The translations under genes and the position numbers were made by a program. This document shows positions 46,591 through 59,100 of a stretch of DNA of 64,000 nucleotides, piece by piece. Numbering within the stretch: position 1 is the first letter of the stretch; each line of letters starts with the position of its first letter. The notes under the pieces were generated by a model that did not search any database, had not been told where the DNA came from, and was given only the letters and a program-made list of their open reading frames with translations. Location of the stretch: positions 41,230,352 through 41,294,351 of the forward strand of contig OX235270.1 of assembly GCA_944472135.2 (NCBI GenBank), in the 5' to 3' direction. The stretch is from Trichobilharzia regenti. Lineage: Eukaryota > Platyhelminthes > Trematoda > Strigeidida > Schistosomatidae.

Positions 46591-47284
46591 GTTTTCTTTG
46601 TATGTATTGATTATTTTGAAGACCTAACTAATCAGCACTCTGTGCTCTGTATCAACCTGGTATCTGGTTATTGCATTTGAGAACACTGTACCTCCTTTCA
46701 CACACAGAGCACTTTTAGGGATATGCTTAAAAGATATAACAGTCATCTAGTATAAATGAAAACGATTGCTATCAAGTTATTTCTCTTGCCGTCCAAGTAG
46801 TTGGTTAAGACTTTGTTCCTTGGAATAGGTCTTTCATGTTCTAGGAGATGAGCCACACTTATTGTTTTGATGGCTGATGGTATTATCCAATTGCCTAGGC
46901 TGAAGTAGGTGAAGCGCGAGCCTCGAGCCCCTGGAATCATTGACTAAATGCCAAATGACTAAGCTGATTCACCACATCTCCGCTAACCAGCCAGTCAACC
47001 GGTGGTGATGCTGTTAAGCATGAATTTTTCAATAAACGGGATACGATGATTAACAGGTGATTGATATACATATAAACCACTTTGATGATACCTGTAGGGT
47101 TTATAGATAGTGTCTATATATATATTTGGTCTCTAATAAGGTAAGATAAGTATGAAAATAAAGTTTTCAGTAGGATTAATGGACAATCACTTATGATGCC
47201 TGTTCACATGACAGCTATATTGGTGAGTATCTCTGCCCCTGTCACATGGAAGGCCGGAGCTCAGTTTCCGGTTGAGGAACTGGC
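46591..47284. other. no gene seen
   Basis: No recognised repeat or supportable coding region. Confidence 0.35.
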
Positions 47285-47465
47285 TTTGTGCATCGGTGGC
47301 ACATTGGTTAGGACTCTCACCGACCATGCATATGGTCTGGGATTCGATTCTCTACCGACGCACACCTGATATCTATGGTAATCGGCCTGCAAAATTTGGG
47401 CTACGTGGATATCACATGCTGAAAATATCCAGCTGAATCAAGCTGAAATAAAAAATAAAATAATA
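47285..47465 (+). repeat. tRNA-derived SINE (family A)
   Basis: A box (GGTGGCACATTGGTTAGG), B box GGGATTCGATTC, family A body and an A-rich end (aaataaaataataaaataag). Confidence 0.85.
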
Positions 47466-47699
47466 AAATAAGAATATTTTAAATTATCGATTGTTCAAAT
47501 GCCTTTTTGAGATCTTACCCCACAGAGTATGACGTCTTCAAGCTGAGAACTGTTCATGGGAAACTCGGTCTCAGCCTACATTTCCTTAATTAACTTCAAT
47601 ATTTTAACCCAGAAGTAATGTCACACACGCACACTCTTTCTCTCATATTCCCTGATTAATTAATGAACAAGTTTTTATAAGCATAAAATTTTTCTAGTC

Positions 47700-47830
47700 C
47701 GATCACAAACTAACATGAAGAGCTGGGGGAATCAGTGGAAACTAGGGTGTACTGGACAGCTGTTTTGTCCTTAGTTTGGGACCTGGGGATAAGATTAACT
47801 CACCTGATATGTACACATCCTTAGGTATTT
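47700..47830 (-). ncRNA. SM-alpha-type hammerhead remnant, second copy
   Basis: The minus strand keeps a paired stem II (GGTCCCAAACTAAGGAC), AAAAC in place of GAAAC, the minimal stem III (AC-AGCT-GT) and the cleavage site with CCAGTAC. CTGATGA is lost. Together with 1629-1674 it defines the original layout; each copy has lost a different part. Confidence 0.6.
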
Positions 47831-48898
47831 CTCAGTGCGGCTGGAGGTGGTCGAAGGAATGCGATCTCGATCTTCGCATGGAAAGATCATAACCAGTTTC
47901 TTCCTAGCGATCGGATGGTGCTGAAAGCTTTGTCACAGACATCTGAGAGAAAATGATCCACCTATTGTGGATAAAACGAGTAATGGACTTCAATTTGACT
48001 ACGATGTAACTAAAAAAATCTACTGCTGTGATTTTTTTCACGGAATTGTTATAAACCTTTTTTAATGTGATTATGTATTGTTTGACTGTTGTTATTTTGT
48101 AAATATATGCATTTATGTGGAATACCTGTATTTCTCTTGATTATCATTTCGAAGACACTGCGTAGTTAACGAAGTTGATAGACAACGTAGTGGTATTTGT
48201 GTGGAATGCGTCATAATCGTAAAGCGTATTTATTTCCTCAGTGCATCATCGAGCCTCGCATGAAATTTTTCAGTTACATTTAATCCGGTTGCGCATGGTA
48301 TAATCAGGCATAAGTGTTACGAAGAGAAGACGGTCAAACATGTGTTTGTATTGTAATAACGAAATATAGTAATCCTTTTGTAAAATACTGTCAAGTCGTA
48401 GACCGTTATAAGTCATTATGCGCGTGCAACATCTCAGTTACATTCAATCCGACTGTATAAAATATTATCCCTTATCATGGCTAGTAAAAAATTAAACATT
48501 GAGCTTATTTTTGCTATGCGATTACTACATATATATGATAACAAATGTAGGATGGCTACGTACATCGAAAACAACGTATTATAGGTATATTCTATTGAAG
48601 AAAATCCTAGGATTCTTATGCTGCGCAAATTATCACTCTTTCAAATTAAATCATTACGCATTCCAAAACCGGCTACATCACTATACCTTCGTCAAGCAAA
48701 GAGAAGTAGTAATCAAAGAACAGAGTTAAAACTTCTAAGGAATATTTCCATAAATAATTTTATAATATCACAATGATTCCAACATCAACAGGCAAATTCT
48801 TCCATTGCACTTCATCAAACACTCCAAATAAATTGAGCCATTACCTAAATTACAATTGTAACCTGAAAATCAAAAACAGTGAAACATCTGTTACCATA
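47831..48898. other. no gene seen
   Basis: AT-rich sequence upstream of the Gag-only element. Confidence 0.35.
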
Positions 48899-49049
48899 TG
48901 TCACAGTTTCGGACGGTAGGAACAGATTCTGGCCGATTCAGATAGCTGGTAACAGTTTGGATAGTCACCGTTTATCTTTCCTGGTGCCGGTCAAGTCCTC
49001 TTTGAACAAGCAATATCTGGAACGTTTTGGAATTGGGTCAAGTTCAACA

Positions 49050-51005
49050 ATGCCTGGGTCAAAGAAGGGACAGAACGTCTTGGATGTAAACAGGAAAGTA
49101 AGTCATGGTGACTTGTCTGTTACTTGTAACGATGTGTCTGATGTTAAGTATGACATGGTTGATGTTACTGTTTCGCCGTTCAGGGATAATAGGAACATCA
49201 AACTCCCTAAATTTGAGCCACGGTGTTTTGATGGAAACCCGGCTGATTATTTACAATTTGTAAAGGAGTTTGAGATTGTGCTGAGTGGTATTTTATTAAC
49301 TGATGAAATCAAATTAATGTATTTGATGAGATATTGCACTGGAGATGCTGCAAGAGCTTTACAGTGTTGTAAGTTTATGAAGCCGAAAGAGGGCTACGAT
49401 GAGGCTATGAGCATATTACGTCAAAGGTTTGGAAGACCTTCAATGATTGTAAGGAACGTATACGAAGCTGTCAAAGGTAACGGCAGTCAACTTCAAGATG
49501 ACTCCAAGGCAGTTACTGAGTTTTTAGATAATCTTATGACTTATAAGAATACCTTGATTTCGATGAGTTGCATGAGTGACCTCAACTCGAGTTTTATACT
49601 AGAAGTAATAGCAAGACGCCTACCTACTTGACTGCAAAGGAAGTGGGTGAAGATAAGCTGCCGTATGGAGGATGACGGTATCGAGCCAAAATTTGATGAT
49701 ATCCTGAAACTAGTAAAAGATAGTGTCAATCAATCGATGAGCAAGTTTGCCAGTATATTGAATCTCACCCCTAGAATAGAGCAGTCTGAGGGTAAAACGC
49801 GATCATTGATGACGAATAGGCCTCAGAGAGGTGGATATCGAGAAGGCTCCATGATGTCTAGTAATGCATATAGATCTAGTGTGCGTGATAGGTTTCGTAG
49901 TACACCCTCAACGGATAAGTTACAAGGTGAAAGACAAGCACGGTTGTGTTTTACACGTTTGCAAGAGGTGCATAAAGAAGTGAACTGTGAACCAGTAGGC
50001 AAGTTCAGTGACAAGCTAAATGTAAACTCCAGGCCTGACTCCGAATTGTGTGACGATAACGGTGCGGTCAAGAAGTCTGTAACTGCAACTGGTAAGCCAT
50101 TGTTGAATAGAGTGTCACAGAATAGAGTTACTGCTTCAGAGTCCAGTTCTGACCCTACAAGTTTACAAGGTATAACTAGTCAGAGTGAAGTTATAAAACT
50201 TTTTAGGATTTGCGAGGAGGAACCAAAATTGTCTACTTCTGTTAACAAAGAGTTTGAAAATGATGAAGTTGACGGTGAATTGAATATTCGTGATAATGAT
50301 CATGATAGTGCAGATTTGTCTTTGGTTGATCATGATGAGATGAGGGATATGCCTACTACTGCTAAGTTAAATAAAGGTTCTGTACAACTACAATGTGAAG
50401 TAGAAATAATTGCAGATGCAGTTGCAGAAGGCATACATACTTGTGAGAACGTCAGTGTGACTGATCAGCATGTAGCCCACCTATCATCAGATGCTAGTGC
50501 TAAAGCGGAGATGATAGTAAAAGACAGCAGTGGTGGTGGTCTTGCAGGTAGACAAATTTCTGAAAGTCGAGCAACAACAGCTTTTGATCCACTGCTAACT
50601 TCATCAACTGGTGTCAATCAGTCGTCGTTGGTGCTGTCATCCACAATGAAACAGACGCCCATCAACTCAAGTATCTTCTGCAATGACTATGCTAGTATCA
50701 GTTCGTTTGAAAGGACGAATATCAATGGTCAGTTTAGTGAGGATAAGCCAAGTGTAAACGAGAGAGTAATTGTTAAATTGACTTGCACGAATAAAGGCAT
50801 TTCTAGTTTCAAGTTACTATTTGAATGTTATTATCTTTGGTGTAAATTACTCTGTGCCTACGCTTGGTTGACCAGATACGTCGTGTGTTTGTTGGTCATC
50901 TATATTCTACGATACAATAACATGAGCGTGTTACCGTTCAGATTTGAGGATATAGCTGATAGAGGGAAGTCATCAAATGAACTCTGCAACGATTTTCCAA
51001 CCTAG
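49050..51005 (+). pseudogene. BEL/Pao-like Gag with one in-frame TGA
   Basis: Start chosen at MPGSKKG, conserved in copy A (the frame is open further upstream here). A DUF1759-type Gag core covers residues about 48-195: LPKFEPRCFDGNPADYLQFV, LMYLMRYCTGDAARALQCC, LRQRFGRPSMIVRNVY. TGA at 49629-49631 replaces CGA (Arg) of copy A; the same frame continues. At about residue 299 a zinc knuckle LCFTRLQEVHKEVNC has Arg for the second Cys and Val for Gly, so zinc binding is lost. The rest is acidic and Ser/Asp/Glu-rich. Near residues 594-622 there is a hydrophobic stretch (FECYYLWCKLLCAYAWL, YVVCLLVIYIL) that could be a membrane segment. Stop at 51003. Confidence 0.85.
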
Positions 51006-51008
51006 AGC

Positions 51009-51560
51009 GTCAACCTGAGAAGGGTTGTAGGCGTACTGCTGTAAGTCCTACAATTCTTCAAAGGGTAGCGCATCAGTGAGCAGTCCAATGTGCTTGGTGT
51101 GTGATTTTGTACATATGTTCATATTGTATATACTGAATTGATATCATCTGTCATCTAGCTGTTGGTAATTCTGTTTGTGTTCGGATGACTTCCACTTGGA
51201 TCATCAACCTGAGAAGGAATGTAGGCGTACTGCTGTAAGTCCAACAGTTCTTCAAGGGTAGTTCGTCAAGGCAGAATCCACAACATTTGATGTGCTGATT
51301 GTACATATGTTTGTGTTAAATAGTTGTGTGAGTTCCAATTATTGTAATTGTTGGTTAATCTTGTTTGTGTCCGGACATTCCAAAACTTACAATCGTCACC
51401 CTGAGAAGGGTTGCAAGCGTACTGGTGTAAGTCCTGCGATTCTTCAAAGGAATTCCATCAAGACATTATCCGCGAGTTTGTGTGCACTGTCTGTATATAT
51501 GTGTGGTGTGTCATATCAATTGGTGTTTTTGGATTCATTGTGTTTGCTCGTTGTTTTCGT
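51009..51560 (+). repeat. three tandem repeats of ~192 bp in the element 3' region
   Basis: Units start at 51009, 51202 and 51394 with 'gtcaacctgagaagg' or a close variant and share a 55-bp core (ending 'ttcttcaaagg') plus more diverged spacers with 'gtacatatgtt' and 'tgtttgtgt.cgga'. In unit 1 TGTAGG and CCTACA can pair around a 15-nt loop; unit 2 keeps five of six pairs. Non-coding. Confidence 0.8.
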
Positions 51561-52161
51561 ATCTTGTTGTTATTGCGTAATTTTGTTAAAATTTTCGTCG
51601 TGATTACTTCTGAAGTTGTTTCGAGTCTTCTACATCCATGAATGAATTGATTGATGTTAGAGACAGCAGATGGGTCGTATACGCCGGGGAGGCTAGGCTA
51701 TTGCTGAGAATAAAATGCACACGCAGATAATTGTTAGCTGCGGTCCGACACGCCGGGGAGCGGGAGTGTAAACGACTGAAGCTCGCATACGTCACCGTTA
51801 CTAGAAGTGAGGCAGAATGAGTGACAAGCGATTTCAGTGGTAATTGGTAGTGAGTAGATAAGACGATGATCGTAGAGTATCGTGAGAAGCTGCTATGGTC
51901 ACGTTGCCTTCTGCAAGAGTCATTCTAGCAAGTGGAGACTGTGTTGCAAGAGGATGTGTCAAGAGGACTCCTTTAACTGAAAGGCGGAGGTCGTCATTGA
52001 TGTGTGAGATTGTGCTGTGAGTATGCTTGTGGTGTGCTGGCTTTTCGGTTTGTTTTCCATTTCAGCTCTGTCCGTGTGACCCAGGTTCTCGCACTGGCAT
52101 CCAAGTCAACATGTATTGGTCGTGAAGGTAAAAAGCGATGGATCCTTTTCTTGCCGGGGAG

Positions 52162-52518
52162 TGTCAATGTAGTTGAAGATTGAACGATCAATTCATGGTT
52201 GTTTGCTCAAAACCAACTTCCCCAATTTTCGCGGAGGCATCAATAAGACAGTCATCGTCTCATCGGTCGCTGTTCAGAAAGAAGAGTAAAAAAACCGTCA
52301 GAAGTAATATTGTGATTTATTATTGTAATATTTGTTCACGGACCTTAGTCATACTTGATTTATATGTTGGTGTAACAATAAAGAATCCTCAAGTCAACAA
52401 TTGTTGTTTTGGTTTTTTCGTCCGTTATAACTAAGCGTTTCTGAGAAACTTCAAGCGACAGCGTGAGCTCAAGCGTAGCAAGAGCTGTGTATTAACGGTT
52501 TACGAGACGTGACTGACA
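52162..52518 (+). mobile_element. 3' LTR of the BEL/Pao-like element
   Basis: 357 bp, with terminal inverted TGTCA and TGACA, AATAAAG near 52378 and a purine-rich tract just upstream. It is visibly more diverged from the LTRs at 18.1, 24.2 and 36.2 kb than those are from each other. Confidence 0.85.
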
Positions 52519-55500
52519 CCACCTAATTAGCAAAAAAGAAATACTGCGATTCAGGGTACCTTTTAGGAAAACATTGTTTATTAGGTGTTATCTTACGAAC
52601 CAATCAACTAGCTAGCTGTAAACTTTTCTGACTGTTACCAAGTTTTCATAACTCAGAGATTCAAAACACCACTTATGAATTTCACAAAATATTCTTCGTA
52701 AATTACGAATAGGAGAAAACGTGTTACTCCGTATTTTCGAGGTTGTTCAGGCCGAGTGCATCGTTGTGTTAATTTGTTTTGTCGTGCACCAAACGGCAGC
52801 TGATACCAGAAGAATTCATTTAGGAAAAGACACTGATTTAGATATTTCCAAGGCAAAATAACTCAGAGGAATAATATTTCTCTTTCGGAAAGATCCTCAT
52901 CCACACCTCCACACTAATACATATGGCATTTTAATCGAGTACACAAAAAATTACCAATCAAGTGGCCATATGTTTCTCAACAATAATTATTCCGTGTCAA
53001 ACTGTCAATGGAGCGATGCATAGCGAAGAAAACCAATTCAAACAATCGAAGGGCAGAAGGACACACTGCGATACATTCCTCGTTGGTGTGCTTTTCTGTT
53101 TTCATAAACCCCCTGACTTCAATTTTTCTGATACCGATGACCACTGACATGAACACTTAAAACACGAGTTGTCTGCATTTAGTTTCAAGCATGTAGCCTT
53201 TTGCCTGCAAGACTTCATCTGTGACTGACCTGTACGGCCTGGCTTCACTTTTACATCAAGGTGTAACGTTGAGGGGAGTGTGAGAAACCCTGCTTTGTTG
53301 GGCGGCATGTTAGCCGGCGCATTGTTTTCAGAAGTGTCGACAACTGTAGTAGAACAGATGGCAGCTTCTGGGGTGATGACTACCACCTGAGGATACGAGA
53401 TGCTGTTTTCCGCCGGAAAATGTGCACTGCCTAAGTGTTGTAAAGTGGAAACTACACATGTTAGTGCGGTTAGCCTAAAGAAGCCATTTGGGTTTCATCA
53501 GTGATAACATGGGCTAAACTAACGTCGAACTACAGCCGACGGGAAACTGCACTGCGAAGGACTCGTAGATGGAGTGTAGGCGCCGACATTTTTGAACGAC
53601 CACGGGATGCCATGGCCACCGCGATGGGACTTCTTCAGGTTATTCGCGAGCGATCACAACTTATGCCACCCACGTTAACAACAGAAGCGTCGGAATATAG
53701 TGAAGCAGCAACTGCAACGACATATGTTGAATTTCGACAGTACTTATCCTGATGATTGGTATGCAGTGTGTGCGAACTTAAACAACCATCCGATGCTGTA
53801 TGTGAACATAGGTTATTGGATCTGTTCTCAAACATCCATAATGAGTCTCCCTCGTTCAAACAAGGAGAAGAATGACCAGCGGATTTTTGGCAGGCAGACA
53901 ACTGAAATCTCAAAGGTGGAAAAATGAATGCTTGAAGGATACCAAAAACCATTTGAAAAATCACAAGATTTATTCACAACGGATGGGAAATTGGCAGGCT
54001 AGTTGTAGTATCGTTGTGTATCTTTGCAATCTACCCGTATGACCACTGGCATATACAAATTTCAGAAGCCGTACTTGTCCCATTTTCCCTTCTTCAGCTG
54101 GAGTGGTGTTAGGAACCGACTGGCAAACAGCTTAGGTGGGCCAGTCTAAAGAGTTAGGAGGTGGTGTGACTAGAGCTCAGATCCATCGGGGTGTGTGACC
54201 ACATATCAGTCGTGAGCGTTATTTCAAGCCGAAACCAGCTGGAAGCGAGTTAGAAGTCGTTCAGGCAGCCTAACTAATCGGTCTCCTAGAATAATTGGGT
54301 CTAGCGTGATTTATGCCAGCTCAATCCCTTACTGTATATTATTATTCAGTGCCCACCACCTCAGGTCACTGTGTTTTCCATCACTGACCGCACAGTAGCA
54401 GTAGTCCTGGTGAGCCAACCACATGTGTTTCCCGTCCTGCTACTTGTTGTACATAGATTACACTTATACGTTAGTCTAGCGTTGTATGACTGCTAATACT
54501 TATAGGTTCTTCGTTAGGCAGTTTCCCAATGTCCGAAGAATAACGTGAAACACGAGCAACGGTTTCTGGAGGTCAACCACGTGGCGCTGGTAATGGTACG
54601 CAACCTGATAACTACTGTTGATTTCAGTGTGCCTTCTGAGATTTAAACTCGTAGATCATGTACTTGAGCATAAATTATTCCAACGTTCGAAGCAGTTTTT
54701 CTAAAGTAACTGAAGCTGTGGATAATTTCCCAAAATTATTGGCCACAGCATTCATCACTCAAAATTGGATGCTGACTCTCACTGTTTCCTTCGAATTGTT
54801 TTGTCGAAGGCACGGGGTCAAGCATCCACGCCATTCGGCACACTATCTTGTCACTTTTGTCCATTCGTGCACGATTCCTAGCTAGTTAATCTGTCATCCC
54901 CGCACTACGATTTCGGTCCCGTAACATACTTCGTATTTTGACGATGAACCTGGTGTTTTGGTTTATCTTCGGTTCACCCAGAACAAATACTGTGGAGATT
55001 GTGGGTTTATGATATCGCACCAGTATACATCGTGCAATCCATGAACATCCCCAGCCTCTGAAAATCGTTGGAAGTACTTGCCTCAATTCTGCTAAGAGCT
55101 TAGGAATATAGTTTTTCAGTATGTCTACTTCACACTGGGCCCCAATAATTGTGGAACTGCTCGGCCAAAACTTGATCACTGTCCAAAAATTTTTTAATTC
55201 AGTCACTATTCTTACCTCATTAGTGTCGCATTTATTCCCACTGTTCTTCTGTTTCCCTTGTTTTTTGAACGGGAAACATAAAATGAAGCACCTTTCACCA
55301 AGTGGCCTGCGAAAAGGAAGTTTGACACTAATGCACTGGTACGTGTTTACCAGAGATTCAGTTTTCGTGTTGTCGCATGTATCAAAGGGCTATATGCCTT
55401 CCTCCTCCTAGACGCCTATGTAAAGGAACGACATCCGAGTTAGCAGCTGAATACAGATGCGCGTTGGCAAACATAAAAGTCCTAGCTACATCATCTGTTT

Positions 55501-56168
55501 GCTCTTCCTCTACTCCCTCGGCCAGTACATTCCCTCTATTTCCTTCCTTCTCTTTCAATATTTTAGGCTGTAGAGTGTTTTAAAATATCTAAATAATTGT
55601 CAAGTGAAACGATGACTGCAACAGCGACACCACTCAGGTACAGATCAAAATCCTGTCACTATTACATTGAACACACATATTGGATATTGGACACTAAACA
55701 AGACTTCTATATAGAAAAACGCCGAAGACCACTTTTTAACACGGAGATCATTTACCGCGCGATGTGTTTGAGAAGCAACTATTTTCGGCTATCCCGTAAA
55801 GAAGAAAACTCTCCAGATGAACTCATACAAAACGATCCATCACGAATTACCAATAAATACCCGTGTGTCTAGACTTGGAACACAACGGATAACAATAATG
55901 CAAGCTTAACGACGATGATATATTAGCTGACCGCTTTTCATGTTCGAAAAACTACTTCAGTTCACCAACCCTGAAATGTAGCTGGAGTAGACCAATTTTG
56001 TGAAATTCGATGGGAATTCTGTGAAGAGCGAAACTGGACAACTGACTTTTACATTACCTTGAGTACCTAACTTTAGAAATGTTTCAGTAAATTATCAAAG
56101 GATTTGGTTTATAACTTCTCCCAATGATTACAAACACGGGATCGCTTTCACCAACGGGTCATATTTGA
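52519..56168. other. no gene established
   Basis: No transposon was recognised in these 3.6 kb, unlike the rest of the window. Several frames of 70-105 codons occur (for example 53501-53752 plus and 53102-53386 minus) without a recognisable domain or a convincing splice context. It may include 5' exons or regulatory sequence of the coiled-coil gene downstream. Confidence 0.4.
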
Positions 56169-59100
56169 TTGCCAAAACATGCTCCTGCGTCACCTATACT
56201 TGATTTCCTGAACAAAAGGCGCAAGAAGTTACTCATGGAGTCTACAGATGTGCATAATGTCTCCACTAGTTTTGAAGACCATGTGTTCCTGCAGCACTCA
56301 ATTAGGAAGTTTCCGGATTGCAAAAGCAGAGAAGCCTCAGGTATTGATAATGATTGTGAGAAAGTGGTCAATAACTCTAACCCAGTGGACAAATCACTTG
56401 AATGTGTTAGTTCACATGACAAGTAAGACAAACTATTTCTTTCATACCTCAGCTTTGGGTGTTTGTACAATAGTCTTAAGAAGGAAGCAAGGGATTTAGG
56501 AAGTTGTTAATGCAACACTTTGCCTCAGTTAGAAGGAAAGGTAAAGCAGTAAAAATAATACTTTCTTCCAAAAGTGCCAAGATTTGGAGTCATACAAATC
56601 ACTGGTAGAAAATCTGACTGGTGCAAATGTGGAACTCCAAGTATTTGCTACATTTCTGTTTAGATAAATCTAGAAAGCATGAGTTTAAAATATAAAGAGG
56701 AATTTGAGTTAAGAAATAACGTGCTGAGAAGGTGGGATAATATTATGCAGAATCAACACAAATAATGCAGGTTTTCTTCAGTTCAGATTCAAATTAATGC
56801 ACTCGAAGAAAAAGTTTAAAAGTTGGCTTGGGCAATCATGATAGGTAAATTTAAATACATGATGCATTTTTTGGTAGTAAAGAGTAAAAATTCCCAGTGA
56901 GAAGAATTCTATAAAATCCTCCGGAGAACCTATGAAAATATTAGGAAGGAGTTTCTTGAAGGTTCGGAGGTATATTTAGCGAAATGCAAAGAATTCGAAA
57001 ACACAAGTAAACTTCTTTGAAATTTAAAAACACTTCAGTCGAGAGTAAACAGCGTGATGTAGAAGCAATGCAAAAACGAATAATTCTATTAGGCGATGAA
57101 AACTAATGCTTAGTGAGTTTCATTTCAAAAAGCTGATGTTTGTAGCAAGAAGAACTTCTTCTTTTTGATCGGAAACATCAAGATGAAATTATCCAACTGC
57201 AGAGGAGGATCGATGGACTAAATAGTGAAAAAAGTATGGTACATTTCGTATCAGGTTATCAGACGACTAGTTGAGTTAAAAGAGACAGAAACAAACATTA
57301 AATATAGCAATGAATAGTATAGATCGCTCATCAAAAATCTGGAAAACACTTTAGAGGACGAAAGGGTAGGAAGGTAAATAAAAAAGGAAAAAGATTTAGG
57401 CAATGAGATCAAACGCTGCTAAGCTATCGGAGACCAAAGAAAAAGTAGATGAAGATCTAGTGTGTCTGCTTAATGAACACCAGCAGAAATTCAGGTTGGG
57501 ATTACAGTTCTTGGATGCCTCAAATCAAAACCTAAATTATCTCTCTGACCAGGTGGACAAGTCACGATTTCAAGTTAAGTCTATGATCGATAAAATAAGC
57601 AATATGATTAAAAGCTTTTCAGTATTCCTCGAAAACCAAAATTTTACGAATGAAGATATATTTAATATATTAAGGATAGTGAAGGGGAAAGTCGTTGAGT
57701 TGAAGAAAAAATTATACAACAGGTAATGAATCAAACGAAGTTGTTACATACTTAGATCACTGGTTATGCGTGATTTTGAATGGAATTTATGTTACACATA
57801 TGGCAATTTCAAATTTAATATAATATTTCTGGCAGCTGATTTAATGATGAAAAGTCAGCTCTTAAGTATTGATCGTGAAAACTCGGTAAAAAATTAAAGT
57901 ATTTCATAAAAACAATATTAGGTCATTCTGAAAAGAAGGGTCGAGGAACTAGGAAAGAAAACTGAATGCGAGTACAAAAGGCTAAATAAGATGAGAGACG
58001 GTCTTGAAAAATGTCAGATATTTAATCGAAATTGCAGGCAACTGTTGATCAAAAATTTTTTCATACGCTATGAAAGCTTGATAACGATGAAGCGCATTCG
58101 AAACTGACGTCAGGGAAACAGAAGTACGCTGAAGCCCATGGGAATCATTTAAAGTCAGAGGCCTTAATAAAACCTCTACAAGTAACAAGTTTTTTACACC
58201 GTGTTTTACTCACAGGAACAAATGAAAATCATTGAAGAAGAAGTGAAAATAGTGAAAACAAAGGTCTTTGAAGTCAAGAAAGAACTACAAGAGGGGAAGT
58301 ATTTTTTAAAAGTCGGTTTACATGCTTATAGGGCTAATTTTTCAAAATTAAAAGATACGCTGAAGGCCTGCGAAATCAGCTATAATGAACTGAAGTTGAG
58401 TGGCAGGGAAAACCGGAGAGCTTCAAACCTGGCACATTCTGAAATCAAGGTGAATATGTATAGATATTTTTTGATAGCCATAAGTTATTTTAAATTAATT
58501 TTCAGACTTCTATTCTATATACACGAATCCATTTATGATTTCATTGTCGCCACTTTGATTACTTAGCGCATAAAAGAAATGCAATATAGAGAAGGTAAAT
58601 CCAGTTTATGTTTTTTTGAGAATGTATCAGTAGCTACTTAGAATAAGATACTGGTGGATCCATTAAATAGACTTAACTGATAATTGATATGGTAATGATT
58701 CAACTCTGCTAATATAACTCATTTCATTCGTACTGTAAACATGTTAATCAGTGAATCAACATGAGAATACTTCAGACTATGCTGAGCACTGTGCTAAGAA
58801 GCCATTTCCGTTCGAAATCGAATAGAAAAGTAAATTGTTCGCCAAGAAGATATGGAATGCAGTTATGAGACTAAGGCTTGGCAGAAACTCGGCTAACTGG
58901 ACCAGAATCGAAGTCTTTACAAACGTGACAGCACCAATATGTTTCTACCGTTATTCTCAGCAGATAATGGTGTGAAAAATGATTGACTAACCAGAAGTGG
59001 CTTTTTATCAGTTGAAAATAGAAAGCTGAGTGGATAAAAATAACTCTTTGCAATTAGTATTTCTTACTTGTATACGTATACAAATAAGTGGGGAAAATAA

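Larger units (their letters stand above)
48899..52518 (+). mobile_element. Gag-only BEL/Pao-like element (copy B)
   Basis: Internal domain starting right after where the 5' LTR should end (48903, compare 24604), a Gag ORF (49050-51005), a non-coding region with three tandem repeats (51009-51560), a purine-rich GGGGAG at 52156-52161 and the 3' LTR (52162-52518). No protease, RT, RNase H or integrase is present, and the 5' LTR is missing. This arrangement suggests a non-autonomous derivative that once depended on an autonomous Sinbad-like BEL element (inference). Confidence 0.8.

Noticed and set aside
46743..46940. A 65-codon minus-strand frame starting MIPGARGSRFTYF
   Set aside because: No domain, no splice context and no relative found in the window; chance frame.
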